Assembly: GCF_002443255.2 (NCBI RefSeq)
Contig: NW_019211454.1
Span: 11,430,248 to 11,494,247, forward strand
Length of the DNA: 64,000 nucleotides
Reading direction: 5' to 3'
Origin: Varroa destructor
Lineage: Eukaryota; Arthropoda; Arachnida; Mesostigmata; Varroidae
Shown here: positions 40,401-55,701 of the stretch, piece after piece
Layout: each line of letters starts with the position of its first letter
How positions within the stretch are numbered: position 1 is the stretch's first letter
The notes under the pieces: model-generated
Databases searched by the model: none
Seen by the model: the letters and a program-made list of their open reading frames with translations, nothing else
Told to the model about the DNA's origin: nothing
Program-made: the position numbers and the translations under genes

Positions 40401-43400
40401 TAGAGCTAATGTCGAAGTATGTTTTAACTTTAGGATCAAGAAACTGGCGTTTGAAGTCAACAACTTCAGTGAAGACCTGACTCCTCTGTGAGTGCTATAG
40501 AATTAGAAACACCTATTACAATTGTTTATATTATCTGCGCAACGAAACATTGGACGTACATTAAGCAGCAATTATAGAGGAGATATATATTTTGCGTTTA
40601 CGACGTAGTCTTTCGATTTTTTTGTAGGCATTTCAAGCAAAGTTTAACTACCGTTTCAACCCGGACTGACATCGTTTTTTACTTAATATGGAATAGACGC
40701 TTTAAACTTGTCTTTTTAACCTCCCTAAAAATATTAAGAAAAATCCTGAATGTAAAAATTTGTCGGTTTTTAAGTCTGCATTATCGACGCAAACAAATAA
40801 AAAAAAATATATTTTTCAAATATTATATTTTGTTTTTTTTTTTTGTATAGAAAAGGCATAGAAAAGTTATAACTAGCTTTTTCAATGAATCAATAAAATA
40901 GTTCGAAATAACGTTTTATGAAATTTATCTACAAAACGTGAATTACAAAATGAGTTGTTTTTATGTCATTAGTGGATACTTTTCAATCCATAGATGTTGT
41001 TTACCGAAGCGTGCATTCTTTGTACATTGTTGATTCTTACACAACCGTTATCAGCAGCTTTTTCCTGATCAGACTTTTCCACACATTAATTGGTGACGTC
41101 TGTAATTGATTTTGCTGGTGTTTTGTGCGCGAACAGCGCACAGAAGTATCCCTAAACAGTCAATTTCATAGTTCAATGATACAAAAATATCTACACTGTT
41201 AACATGCGCATGGCCAATTAGTGCAGAATAATTCTGCTCACAGACGTAGATGAAAACATCAGAACAGTTTTATATTCATATGCTAGTATTCTTTACCCAG
41301 GATTTTAGGTTATGACTTTTCGAACACTAAACCAAAAAAATCCAGATACATATTTCTGTGAGTAGACACAGAGAAGTTAGAATAACACTGGTCCTCGACT
41401 CTAATCCATCAGATTGCATACAAATACTCTTGTAATTCTAACAGTTTCGGCGATGAAGCACATTTACTATTATTCTTATTGTTTTAGCGTAGATAAAGTT
41501 TTTCTAAACGTACCCAGGTAGCACCAGGGCTCAGCTTTCCCTACAACTCTAAACTAAAAAAACCAAAAAGTTCAAGTGTCTTTTGCGCAAGTACAATAGC
41601 ACACGGCGCTGGGTGTCTCTTAGGTCATCGCCCATTGGTCGACTTCGTAAGCCTATCAAATTGGACGTGTATGATTGTCACAGGGTAATTTTATTGCAAC
41701 CATCCCTCCCGGAACCCATATGGGAAGAAATGTGTCCGAAGAACCTGACGCAAGTAATGTGATTATATTCTATTAACATATTCATTATGACATGAGTTTT
41801 CTATCTAACGCAAAAACCAGTCATATAAACAGTCATTGCTGCTGAGCAGTCGATAGATCTTAAATCAAAAGTATTTAGGTACTATAACACAGGCATCAAT
41901 AAACGAATTTTGTACGCGCGCATAAGCTGTGGATACAAGTTAATCTATTGTAATAAGATGATTTGTCTATCTTTATCTGAAAAATTGCAGACTAGATTTC
42001 CTTTTGCAGCAACAGACTTTACAAAATATGATTGAGTAACAAACTAGCAAAATGATAGTACTTTGTACAACTATCAAATATTTCCTCACCCTGTTGACAC
42101 TCATATTGTGTATGTATGCACATTGGCAGATTTGAGTTAGAGAGCCTCGGGCTCTGCATCCGGGTACCTATCATATGAAAGTTAGAATTATCATGCATCG
42201 ATATTACATATACACACCAGGGAGTGACTGTATACATATGGTCACTCACTGGTTCAGGATAAATTTATTTAGCCTTGTCCAGGCAATCACGGCACAACCA
42301 AATTTGCCTAAAGCAGGAAGTTAGATGCGTTGACCATGAAACACAAAGTAAGATCAAGCTTAATACCTTTTCTGAAAAAAGATAGGCTGGAATAGAAATT
42401 AGCCTCATGGCTAGATGAACTAGTCTTAACTGTATTGGAACAAAGTCAAATTGAACACTGATTTAAAATTTTCGAACGTGTCCTTAATTCGTATCATTGG
42501 TAAATTTGACAGTTTCGATCAGCTCACTGTTTACACGCGAATAGCTTCGTTGGTTAATTTCCACTCTGGCTCTTTTGCTCAATCACAATGCTTTTCTTCT
42601 AACTCCCTCTTTTGCGCACCCAAAACAAGTGTCGATCTCTTGAAGTTCAAAACCCAAAAACAGCGCTTTTAGGCCCAAGCAAGAATCAATAAATCAACGT
42701 TTACCTTTGGTCGACTGAAGGGCACTCTTATGGCGTCGTTCTCGATTGCTTATTTTTCTACTGACAGGCCAAATTTCAAGTGAATCGAAGACATGCTTCA
42801 TACTCTGCGACTTGTTTTAAGTGGGTAATCCTTGACTGTGTTTTAATTTATTTGGAAATCGATAATAGACTTCTAAGAGGTATGCATTACATTCTATATT
42901 CAGAATAAAATTTCATGATCGTCCGTAGTGTCGTTGCTGCAAAAAACCTTTTGAAACTACAATGAAAAAATGCGTGATGTACAAGTGGCACTAACGGGCT
43001 TGTGTTGGGCGAGAGAACCTTGTGAACAATCCCCGTTAGAGGCGACCCGTAACAGCAAAAAGAAAAACAACTTATTTTGGATGACGGCTGAGTCATCTTA
43101 GGAAGTTTGCATACGAATTAATTAGTCTACATTGGATCATATCGGTCCATTTTGATACAGAGTTTGCACAAGTCATAAAGTTATTAGTTTCCTCAGATGT
43201 TTTTTGCTAAACCTTTAACACTTTAAGGGAAAAGCTTTAGCTAATCGAAAAGATTCAGGAAAAACGTCTAATGTCCCAACAATTGCTTTAGAAAGCTATA
43301 TTAAGAGGATGAAAAAACGGTGGCATGCTTATTTTGAATCACGCAATTATAGCTCTGGAAGCGACAATTGACATTCAGTACCCTACAGTGGCAAACTTTC

Positions 43401-46400
43401 AATACTGTTTTGGCTTAGTACTATTTAAATAACCTTGCATTTTACCTAACAGTTTTTAAAAAACATGCTACCAGACAAAAACATCTGATTTTCAAAGACA
43501 GATAATATATCCATCTGAGCACAACGAAGGTTTTTACTTATGTTGCCAGCAAATCAGGTACAATGGAGTGCGTAAGCTTTGGGTGGCGGATCGTTTTAGC
43601 CGTACTGCTATTCTAGGTGCAATGTTATACAGAATTTTATTAGGCAGATGTTGGCCTTAATGAATGTAATTCCAATTGACAAAATCTGTTGCTTTCCTTA
43701 TTCGACCCCTGACGCTCATCGTTCGCGATTTCGTCCGGCGTGTATTGTGTGACTGCCCAAGATAAAAGGGCCATCAAGCAACATCGCTACATATAATCAG
43801 AAATAAAAACCTCTCATAGGAAGGGCTATTTCAACAAATAAATTGGTATAAAAACTTCAGTTACATTACGATTGTAGAGCAATTCTACTTAGGTTCATGA
43901 AATGACCTAAGAGTTACTCTGTCATATAAAACCTATAACTTATTTATTATAACATATACAAATAACTTCAAGCAATTGAATGTATTCACTGGACAATTTT
44001 CAAGGTATTTCGAAAAAAAAAACCCTGTTTATAGATATAGATATCGATTTGAGAGTTAATTAATGATGGGGAAGGAAGAGCAAAAGTTAGTTCGTAGTAA
44101 AATTACACTGGATATATATTTTGTTGCTTAAGGCATACCTACCGCAAGCTCAATATTCTCATGCTTGCTTTTAAAAATACGATAAATATTCACTATAGGG
44201 GATATAGATTAGCGAGCAACAAGCAAAAACCCAGTTCAACCGTTCCAGGACCCCTTCTTTTTCTAACAAACAAATCGAAGTTTCTAGAATTTCTCATGGC
44301 TGATATTGTTAGCAATGAAAGGAACTATGGAAACTGACTCCGACTGTAAACCGGCGAGCTCAGCGTCGACAAACCATATTAGCAGGATGAGCATCTACAT
44401 AAGTCCAAGGACAAACAATAGACCGATTTGGTAAGACTGTTTCTTGGAGAGCTCCGTCAGATCGCTGGCTCGCTTTCCCGATCATGTGGCCATCTCTGTA
44501 ACTGTTGTCCATTTGAAATTACCCACTATACTTTCAAGTTACTTTCGGTCATGCCTCAATGTGTCTCCAACGTAAATAGAGCGAATCAAATGATACGTGG
44601 AGCGGAACCAATTTATTTACTTGGCCCGTACGCGTGGGTATTCCCAATGCTTTTGCTGGCTTTAACTGTCGCCAAAAGATGTCAACCATTTTACTGAAAG
44701 ACAAAAAAAATGCCCCTATCTCATTATACAAAACGATGCTAGCATCCCATTTAAAAGTCTTCTGATGTGGTCCAGAGGATTTTGTCCCTCTTGTACAATA
44801 GACGACCAGCAGGGGTTGTTGACGTATCGGCCTATGTTAAATAATATTTAGTTACTCGTGCAAATGTAGATAATGAACTAAAGTTACACAACCGTTTATT
44901 TATTAAATAAAATGAATTATACATATCAATGAAAACAGTTAGAGTATCATTAGGTTTATTTGATACCTTTATACAACGAAAGGCGTTTGAGAGTAACCAA
45001 TTAGCTGGGACCAATTACTGTGATCGTAAGCCTAATTTTTTACCAAGGTGTAGTTCTATTTACACAATTCATCCATCTGTCACGAAAATAACAATGCCAA
45101 TGAATTGAACAGATGCAGAAAACAAATTAATGAGCTTTGCTGAATCGAATGAATAAAAAATGTAGGGATTTCTATAAAATATATTTATTAGAATAGTTTG
45201 AAAATATGTGCGTAAAGCACAAAACGGTCGAAATTTGTTTATTCCAGTATCGAGATATGTTAGTGGCGAAATAGAGCAAAGACAAAATACGGAAAATTAC
45301 GACAGCCATTGTGAAATGGGCGACATTATGGATCTGGTTTTTGTCAATAGTTGTAATAGAATGTTGAACACGCCACCTAGTTATGTCATGAAATTGTGTT
45401 TCGTACTCGCACGAGGGTCCAGTCGTACCCATTCAGATGGGCTTGTCACGTGCAATGGCTTCTGCAAGCATCAAAATGCACCTTTCTCATTTCGAAAAAC
45501 ACCATTAAACAACTGTCTGACAGAGCTAATCCGTGCCTAAAGCAGGTTCATCTCGGACGTACGGTTACCCTTTGATGCAGCGCACCATGCACCAAAGTGA
45601 GCCACGTGTCATTTGTTTTCAATCTCCGTATACATTAAAAAAAATGTTGTACGGAAAAGTTTTCACGCTTGACAACTTGCAGGGTATTTTTTTCTTGAAC
45701 ATATACCGCTAGAACTGTTAAATTGATACGAACCGACAGAAAAACAAAGGAAGGATAGTACATGTAGAAGAAAAATACCAACTAGTGTGTGTAGTGTGTA
45801 TTTCCCCCAAATCCAAACAATTAGATTCATGTCTAGTCTTCAGAATGAAATGCGGATGCCTTCTCATTGGCTGAAAGGTCCAGTTCAAGTACCGTGATGC
45901 TTCCAGGTGATCTTATCCTTCTTACTTTCTGCGTAGTTCTACGGTAGCATTGAAATATAACTTGTAATGACAGTAGAGATATCATCGACAGCTTGTGACA
46001 ACTCGTTTATACGCCAATAACTTCTGGGAGTAATACTACTTTTAACTTTGTTTTTACTGATAGTGAATAAGCGATTACAAGCAACAATGTATATGTTGTT
46101 GCTTGGTTCTAATAATAAAATACCATAACGCTAACTCTATTTGCGTACCGCGTTTAAATCCGCCGAAAAGTTGATTACGCGGTGATCGCCATCAACATGA
46201 GCTCATGAATCGACAAAAGCTTATTTACAATGCAACGTTGCTGCAGGGCAACATTACACACTTTTTAATATTACTACTTATCCAACAGATTATTTTTCTC
46301 CTTTACGCTTCTAAGCCCTTCATTAAGTTCCGCACGTTTTTTGTTCTACAACTGGACACCAGTTAAGTCGTATGCCGACTTCGCAACACCGATGCGTATG

Positions 46401-46500
46401 CGAATAGGCCTGTGTGTTGCTTGAGCAACATACATTTCCAGAAAAGGAAATTCATGTTTGTTACTTTTGACATTTCGTAGGGTATAGGCGCAGATAGACG
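37450..46500. other. Non-coding AT-rich stretch
   Basis: No exon with recognisable homology on either strand. Contains an interrupted (TA)n array at 39366-39399 and several A- or T-homopolymer runs. Open frames here are of the size expected by chance. Confidence 0.6.
39366..39399. repeat. Interrupted (TA)n microsatellite
   Basis: A TA run with one break (TAATA) near its centre. Confidence 0.95.
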
Positions 46501-49500
46501 CCTAAATATGTCCCATGACCCGGGTCCCCTCCGCGGGCGGGCAATGTGGTCCCCGAAGACACTGGCAATGTCGCTACGCTATTCAAACATTTTGAAAGCT
46601 CGTACACTCAATGAAGCCGGATAGTTTCCAACGCCGCTACGAAAGAGGATGTATGGCTCAATGACGTTGGGCTAATACCCGAGCGCCGCTGAAAATCTTC
46701 GTGGGATTAAGTGCCACTGCAGTGTTACTCCAGACAAAGTAGCGCTGCTTTTTTTTCGAGGAAATTATTTGTTCCATCGTTGATTCGCTTGGTAAGGGCC
46801 TTTGAATGCCTTTTTAACATTTAGGCGTCACCAGCAAGATGTACGCCAATGATTGCAACATGTGTAGGAAGATCAAAACCAATAAAAACATATTGAACGT
46901 TTAAAAAATCTTGGAGGGTGCCATGTACAAGATCGAATCGAGATATCAGTCTAGAAATGCGCTACCGTGAAAAAATACTCCAGGCAGGACGGTACACTGT
47001 TTAGATTAGCAAGTTATTGAAAAACTAGCTATCTAGAAAAAAAAAAAAACTGAGAGTCTCCTTTGGTGAAAATTAATGGCCACATCATGAATGCTGTTTG
47101 GTTCATATTAAGAAAATGAGTTATTAAAATGTAATTTCGTCTTATGAACTAAGGCTATTTACCAAAAAACTGAATGCATCTTGTGATCATTATTGTCCTT
47201 AGGCGAGACTAATTTGAATAGGCTGACTCAAATATGTGCGATACAATTAAGGATCCATAACAAGAGTTGCGAAACAAAACGTGTCACTCATGATTATGAG
47301 CTTCTTAAAGGTTTTTCTTCAAACGTGTGACGGTAACTTGGAGTTTCAGCCAACGCTTTTGTGACTTTATCAGTTTATTTAATTAACTTTCGCGCGTGAT
47401 GTTGGATTCCGTTGCTTTGACTATTAGCTTGAGAAAAAGGTCCCGCGATTTTTCTGGTCCATTTTTCTCCTGTTTACTACGTCTAGAAACGATATACATA
47501 ACACAGAGGAAGAGCAGAAAAGCTTAGCTCTACGTACTTTTCATTATAGTTTAAAACAATTCTAGCCTGATAAAATTAGACGTAGAATAAGTGACCGAGA
47601 ACACAGTTTGATAGTCGAAACATATTGTAAATTTATAATGAAACGAAGAATGCCTTGCCGAGCAAATACAAATTAAACATATTGGAAACCGTACCGGTTA
47701 TATGTACTTGAATTCGCTACCAATTGAATTTTGATAACAATAATTTCTTCTACTACAACGTTTTCTTTATTCATAAACTACCTGCTAAATAATTCAGTAA
47801 TTTTATATAACATAGGTGGAGGGTCACAGTATCGCTTAGCTACAACCCTTTAGCCAGGCGTGCATGTGGTAGGGCGTGTCAATAATTTCAATCTAAAGCC
47901 TAATTATTAACGAATCGGTTGCTTCTTTCTGTTGTTGTTCTTCTGCCAGCTTGCGTGCTCACGTTTACGACCACTGACCGTGTTTAACTTGTTTGAAGAT
48001 GTTCAGTTTTATAAGAGCTGATAGTTCGCCCAGTTGTAAAAGGCTAAAGAGAACCACCCAAAGGCGTGACCCCACGGATGGATATAGATAAAATCTTTCA
48101 TCAGATGTAGAAAAACTCAAGAGACTTTATAGACGCAGGCGGCCTTTCAACGAAGCCTGCCCGAACGGACCAACCGCGGGCAATAAGTGTCTCTTCTCGG
48201 CGAAGCAACGATTGCCAAGTTACCTTTGTCGATATCTGCCATCGCTGCGAAGCTAGAAAAGTAACAGCAATAAGAAGTGTAGCTGGAACACGTACGAAAG
48301 AAAAAGTCAGGCAGGCGACGTTACCATGTGACAGACTTTGACATGCAACTCATGTCTGTAGCTAAGGCTCTGTCCAAAAGGGTAATTTCTCATAGAAGAA
48401 CAGATAGACCAAAGGAGAACTAATTTGGTGTGATTTGCAGCCAATATGCCGGTCCTGGGAACGATTCCAGGCCAGAGCTCATCTGACCCATGTTTGAGCC
48501 CACTGCGATGTTTCTGATAGAAGTTAGCTGTTATGACAAACTTCAAAAAAACCGAATGACTATTGGCTGCTGGGATCTTTATAATCCTGAGCTATAAGAT
48601 CCAGTATACCACATAGGTAGTCGTAAGCTAAATAGGCTGGAGTTTAATCAATTGTTTTTCGTCAGATATGTTGTACTTCAACGTTTTCGGGGACTGCAAG
48701 GAACGGCATTCTGACTATGTCATATCGTTGCTAGTATAGCTATTGCAATGCTGTATTTTCAAAAAATAACGTTACACCTAGAAAGAAGCAGGGTAATTTC
48801 GTCGCCATAGACACGCCGCTTACCAATGCATTGGAATATAAATCGGAAATTCATTACTTTGACACCGTGTTATATGAGCTTTCCTGTTACATGTAAGCTG
48901 CTACTACACGGCCTCAACCATGATAGGTAACTAAAACAGATAGATCTGCTAATATTTTAGAGCCTTTTAAGGCAACGCTGTTTATATTAATAACATTAGG
49001 CATTACAATAAGTAACATAAACGAATGCGGTCCCTATTCAATTGAAAAAGGGAGCGTAAAGTTGTTTCTGCTTTCGTCTTCTTCGCACTTATAATAACAA
49101 GTTACTTTTAATAGGATTTCTGCTTCCAGGAGAATTAGGCGTAATTCACAGAAGATTATACGTTTCGGTCACTCCGCATAAGTGGGTTATTATAGAGATC
49201 GACTAAAAGCGGCAAATGTAACCGTAAAGGTTTTAGTTGCACGCGCTGCACGTTAATACGTAGAAGAATGTGCACAATATCCTGTCACGATCTGCGCTCA
49301 TCTCAAGGTGCAAATCGACATATCAGAATATACTTTACACTTTCTAGGTCCCTCCTTCCCTCCTCACTTAGCGTAAAAAAACGGCTAGGCAGCATCGTTC
49401 TCTATTATATTTCAACGAACATGTTAAGCAATAATTTTTAAAGCAATATTATTTTTTGTTGTTTGGTTTTGATTAGCTGTAGAAATGTTTTTCTTGGCTA

Positions 49501-52500
49501 TTTTTTTGGCAAATGTGAGGTCACCCACAATTTAAGCTACAGAAGTTTCCCACTACTATAGAATTCGTATTTCAATTTTTAGACATTCTAATTTTAGAGC
49601 TTTTTGACCTTACGTCTCTCGCCAACGTCTCAGTGCCACTTCAAACGAAAAATAAATATATGCCAAATCCGTTTTCGTCAATCACTCTTTTTTGCAGGCA
49701 AGTTATAATATGGGAAGAGACCTATTTTCTAAAAAAAAAGGTTTCAAACACACGCTACGGTGAAGCAAAAAGCAAACAACCGAGAAAGATAATGAAGTTA
49801 GTGGAAACTGATAAGTGAGCACCGAAAATAGTAACAAAGACGCGTATTAGGCTATGTCATGGGAAATTAGACTGTTATTTATTAGCCCCATTAGTCTAAG
49901 CAGAGCGTTGTTGCAAAAGTAACAACAGTCAACGAGAGGGCTTTGAATAGATATTTCTATTGATTGTCTCTAAAATAATATCTAAATGCAACAGAAGAAC
50001 AGCAAAACGGATCATATCTAAGCAGCCACTTCCGTTGGAGATAAGCATTTCTGGATAACATGCAACGACCAATGCACAGAATGAAGATATTATCAGGCTT
50101 GATTTATATGCGTGGTTACCAAAAACTAAGCCATCGAGAGTAACTACTATGTCGAAGCTTGGGTTGAGCATGTGTTTGTAATGGATTAGCTGTTTGTTTG
50201 AAATGTCCTTAAAAAGGACTGATTGGTGTAAATACGTTTTCCTCAAATGAATAACTCAAAAGGCTATAGAGGTAGCACAGCATGCCTCGACTTAACGACT
50301 GTGAGACGTGGATCATGAAGAATATAAATCGTGTGGTCAGTATAATTAGTTAACGATTGCCGTTAGCATTGTATAACGGAGGCTAGCTCTTTGATTGTAA
50401 CAAATCCTAGCCCTCTAGTTGCTTGAAGTTGAACTCCAAAGCCTTTAGCAGCATCATCCGTTTTTAAAACGCAAATAACGTAAAATTAGAGCAACTCTGA
50501 CAATGCCCGTTATGTGTACGTGCTTCAAACTAACAAGTGTATTAGTTTCATTCTATGCGCTCTCGAGAAGCTGAGACTGAATCCAGTTTTATCCAACGCG
50601 TAAAACATCAAGTTCGATTTGGCCAGTCTTTACGCTTTGAAATACTACAAGCTACATTTGCTTCCGCTGGTGAGAATCTGGGTTAAACTTTTTTTCGTCT
50701 GAAACAGCAGACTGGAATGCCTCGATTTACAAGGCCGTCCTAATTAAGTTCCATGAAATGGCCATTAGTTACGACACGGCCAAATTAAGGGACTGGTCGA
50801 CACTGTGTTTATACATACATAAGCCTTGGTTGTATAGTTTAATTGAATTAAACGGGGATGCGAACGCCCATTTGCCTGATCAGCAACGTTGGCGGAATAA
50901 GGGGTCACTCCAATGGCGAAACTAATGGACACAATGAAAAGGTTAAGAGGATACACCTTATATCGCTGACAAGAAGAAAGCGCCAACGCCGAGCAACAGC
51001 TGCATTCAGGTAGCTACCCAAGGCGAAACCATCTCGGCCTAATTTAGCGGTAAAGGTCTGGCATCAGATTGAACCTGCACGAAAAAAGGCAGCTTTGCTG
51101 CTAGCCGCTCTCGACCGACGCGTCCGAGGCTTGTTTTCAACAAACACATACAACTCACACACCGCAAACAATCTAGTCACGAGGGCCATCATATATATAC
51201 GGGACCACAAGGAACTTAAGCTAGAGCGATCATCTGTTAATCAACCTAGACGCGGTAACTCATAGGCGCACGTCGTATTAATGTTAGGACTAGCAGTGCC
51301 TTAAGAAATCCCTTGATGGACAAACAAACCATTTTCCTAAGTAAGTACAAGTGGAAGGTACACAGCTTTTGTAAGAAAAAAAAGCTATCGCTCGATCGAT
51401 TGTACTAGCGTATGAGAAGTATAGTTATCCTACATGGTGGTGAGGTACATATGGTGAAGTAGTGGATTTGCTAAGTTACTGAGAATAACAACAATTACTC
51501 ACTATACTTCACACACGCACGTATTGCCGCGTTATGTGCGCCATTAATGTCTAAGGATTATGCTACTATTTACGACTCTGTCGACGTGACATTTAAGTCA
51601 CTGTCGACTGACACTTCTAAGCATTTTACAGTAAGGCAGTATTTATTATTTCGTTGATGTACTTTATATTAAGGAGGCTACTGTTAAGTTTTAGATCAGC
51701 AGTTCGAGCCAATTAAAAGTTCCTGCGGGTAAAAGTTATATAGTAAAGATGGTTTTTAGCCCGAACAAAGGCAAATATTGACCAAAATTTCTCGAGTTTT
51801 CATTTCGGAAGGACCATTTATTTGGGGCAATATGCAGCACGATGGTATAATGAGCGATCCAAAAAGATAATTCATTGTTACGCAGTTAAATGAAGTCGAT
51901 ATTATTAATATAGGCAAAAGACGCTTAGGTTTCTCATGCGCTTGTTGCGTACCAAAATTGTTACAACGTTTGACAGAAGTCCGAAGTCATCGCTGGCTGA
52001 TGTATTAATATCATATAAACGTTTGAGCTCGAAACGAACTTGAACATAAATTTTGTGTTTTTTTTTTTGTTTTTTTCATCTCAACTGAAACGATCAATTT
52101 TACTGTCTGCAAGATTATTTGGATGTCCCGCAGACTCGACATACTATCGTATCATTAGGCTTAGGTCTAAGTTGATACATCGAAAATGGATGGCTTTACA
52201 CGGACGTTTAAATACAATACAACTATACTATCGGTCCAGCCTGTTACAGTTACGATCACGATTTTCTTTAGATAACCAACGGGCTCGTTGAAGTTAGTTT
52301 CGAAGAGTCATATCGAAGCTACTTACTGCTGGATAAACAATACGTATCAGCATATGGCAACTGATGTGATACAGGGACGCGCACACATGTCTTAATGTCT
52401 GCCTGCTAGCTTGCAGCGTTTATCCTACTAATACACAGGACGACACAGAGGAATTCAGCCTTTCAAATTAAATCCCGGTGCACCGCGATAAAGCCGCTGG

Positions 52501-53030
52501 GTACGGCCACCGTCTTTGTCAAGTAGCGCTAATGGCCAATAGGCGCATATCAAAGAAATTTCCCGAAAGTACCAATCGAAGCAGGCCACTTCCTGCGCCT
52601 TGAGGCAAGCTACCATCAAAGAAAAATCGTCAGAGGGCTGGTATAGTTTATCTCTTAGAAATGAACACTTCCGCCTCGGTATACCTGCCCCTCAATGGCG
52701 CTGTCGTCAGTTCGGGTTGAGCGAACGGTGTAAAACTCGTCCAATTGGCTAGCAGTGGCTGACGTACGAAAAAAACAGCAGTTCCGCCAAGATATTCAGT
52801 CCCATGTATGTAAGCGTGCTGTACCTGTGATACGTCACGTAGAAACACGTACGTCCAGAGGCGTCGCCTACTGATGTGTGAGGATGTAAAGGCCTTTTGA
52901 GTAGCCCCTTGCTGACAAAAGCTGTTTAGCTCTTGTAAACGTTGCGTTCTGCATGAAGGAGGAGTGAGACTCAGAGACTGAATAGCAGGGCACAATCTGT
53001 GAAAAAGCCTGCAAAAAATAGTGATAGGAT
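46501..53030. other. Non-coding stretch with local GC-rich patches
   Basis: A short GC-rich patch at 46516-46560 contains the perfect palindrome GACCCGGGTC. A hairpin lies at 51580-51608. An acceptor-preceded open frame occurs on the minus strand at 52648-52995, discussed as a finding. No family is recognised. Confidence 0.55.
51580..51608. repeat. 11-bp inverted repeat with one bulge
   Basis: GTCGACGTGAC (51580-51590) pairs with GTCAC-T-GTCGAC (51597-51608) around ATTTAA. The bulged T is the only imperfection. Confidence 0.8.
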
Positions 53031-55701
53031 TCTAGCTATAAATATATATATAGCAGCTCTCTACTATTTGCCATTTACTCAGGAGTTTTGTGTTGAGTGG
53101 AACGAGTTGCTCTGAAAGTGAGCCTTAGCTGAAGAACCGAATGAAAACACACTCCGAAATACATTTGACGTAAGAAGTAAGCCTAGGCTATAATGGATTA
53201 AACCAGCCTATGGTAAAACAATGTCGCCTAAGAATAATGCTTTATTTAGATAAATTCGTTACTACACAGAAGGTTATTAGTCAATTGAACGATTTCATTT
53301 ATCCGGCGAAAAAGGGATTTTGCAAGCCATATTTTTCACTGATATTAAAAATAAAGATTTATGAAGAGCACATGTGCACATATGAGTAGTAAACTCGATA
53401 GTATTAACGATTCGTCACTTCGGCCATATCGAACATTGCTCATTGACTATCAACTCTTGAGTCAGCTGCGCAGCATCTTCAAACAAGTTCAGCAAGCAAG
53501 CCGTATCAGCTCATTGAAAATCGTGAAGCACCCACGAAATTCGTTCGTCCTATGAATACTTCGTCATTGTTAGTGCTCAGTAGAACTGGGGATCAAACAA
53601 CGCTGGTAATACTGCGAGATTGGACGGCCCAGGGTGCCTGCCAGCAGCTGTTGTTCTGCTAAAGTGGGTCACCCGAAGGCACCGCTGCTAGCTCCCGGCT
53701 TTTTTCCCGTCACCGCTACCGCCGGAAGAGGTAAAAGTCACGTTCCACTAAGTCCAGTTCCGAGTCAGGGCGAGTGGCAGACTGGAAAGCGATCAGACTT
53801 CGTACTGTCCTTTCACGGTTTTATATTAAGCGTCATTGCCTACGTGCACTAAATTCAAAGTAGATAAGTATTCGAAAAGGAGCACTTAACCAGCCGTCGG
53901 TCGCTTCGAGGGTGCTCTCGCATTATATAATATGCGGAAGAATCCGGCGGAACAATGGCGCACGAGCGAGGCCCGTAAACAACTACGATACAGAAGTCGG
54001 ACTATATTGTACGCTACTTCGTATTGGAGCAGAAAAGGTAATATCGCGTGAACGAAGTTTCTGCAAAAGCGCGTCGTCGCCCGCATAAAAAATAATTTAT
54101 GCTTCAACATGTTTTCTTCTTAATTCACTTCATTAACATTCTCTTAAGGAGCTGATACTAAGAATGTCTGTGAAGGACGAAGCTGCGACACGGATCGATT
54201 AGTTATCCTACACTACGACTGTCTACATAAAGCAGAGTTAGTTATCGAATGAGTCGAATAAAAAGGACCTATTGGCCTCTAACTAATTTTCGATACAACT
54301 TGAAGTTGTTTTTTAAATAGAAGTTTTATAGTTAGCCTTAAGTGTGCTTGATAGTAAAAACCCGGTTTTTTCCTACAAGGCATAAGCCGCATATGATTGA
54401 AAGCTTAAAATACAGGTTTATACGCATCTAAGGTATCCATTCCAGTATAAAGTTCAGTGCATAAATTGCACCATATGTATATTCTTTTCCACTTTTGAAC
54501 CTCAGTTGCGTAATTTCACCTATACCGTTTGTTAATTCTGTTAAGAGATACTTGTCGGATGTTCGTACTGGGGTACGCAATGCGTGCGTGATTTCTGCCC
54601 CATAGAAGTCATAGGTTACGGAAGAGTCACGAACGAAATAATATTGAGAAATCGAGCTACATAGCTTTCCGAAAGCACAAAAATGCAAGACATTATTAGA
54701 AGGAAATAAATCTTCAATAGTAATTTAATGTGCCAAGGTCACATTACTATGGATCACCAGGGTAACGCCACTAGTTTATATAGATTGTCAAGCGGTCCTC
54801 TGTTCGGCGACTTACTTTCGTTAAATTTTAGTCGATTCCTAACGGAATGTCAGCGTTTTATCATTCTCTCTGCTGGTAAGTCTCTAGCTTTTGCACTTCA
54901 TTCATTTGTTCGACTTTTTTGAACTCCTCGGAGGTGCCTCAGTTAAAAAGGCGCGTCTGCGAGTCGCACAAAGTGCAAACTGAACCTACCGTCGCGTACA
55001 GAAAAAAAATAGTTACATGTCACATCCTGTCTATTACCCTTTTTTTCATTCAAACGTGTGAGTCGCTAGTCTATTTCTTTTTTTTTTTTTTTTTTGAAAC
55101 GATGTTTCCGATAACGCTTGAGTCTTCCATTTTCAGTATAGTACAACCAAACAGTTCTATCTCGAGAAGTCGCAGGACTAGCCGATGCCGAGGACACTCG
55201 AGCGGAGTTTTACAGGCAAGCTTTAAGAATGCGTGCTCAACATTCGCGTTCAGGCGGAACAAAAGAGGAGCAAAAAACGACGTGACATTAAGGTGCAAGG
55301 GCTGTCTCTCGTTCTGCGGATTCAGCCACTCGAGCAGACGCAGTATCGACTAAAGAGGTCGTCTACAGCAAAGTCGAGTAGGAACACGGCTTATGGCGGC
55401 CGTTGAAGTACATCGGCTTTGCCGGTAAACGACTGCAAGAACGAACAAGCGTGTACAGAGATGTTATAACGAAAGGTTGCTATTTGTAGGATTCTGCGTC
55501 GTAAGGAATGTACGAACTTGTTTTCAATTGTCGTATATGCAAAGAGACTGCAAATAATGACCAGTGGGAAGTACTATTGAGGACGTTCAAAATGTTCGAA
55601 AGATAGGAAAGTATGGGTATTGAAGTAAACAATCAAAGTGGCGCATAATGATTTTAATCACTGAGGATTACAAACGTAGACAAAGTAAAGTATTATTTAT
55701 A

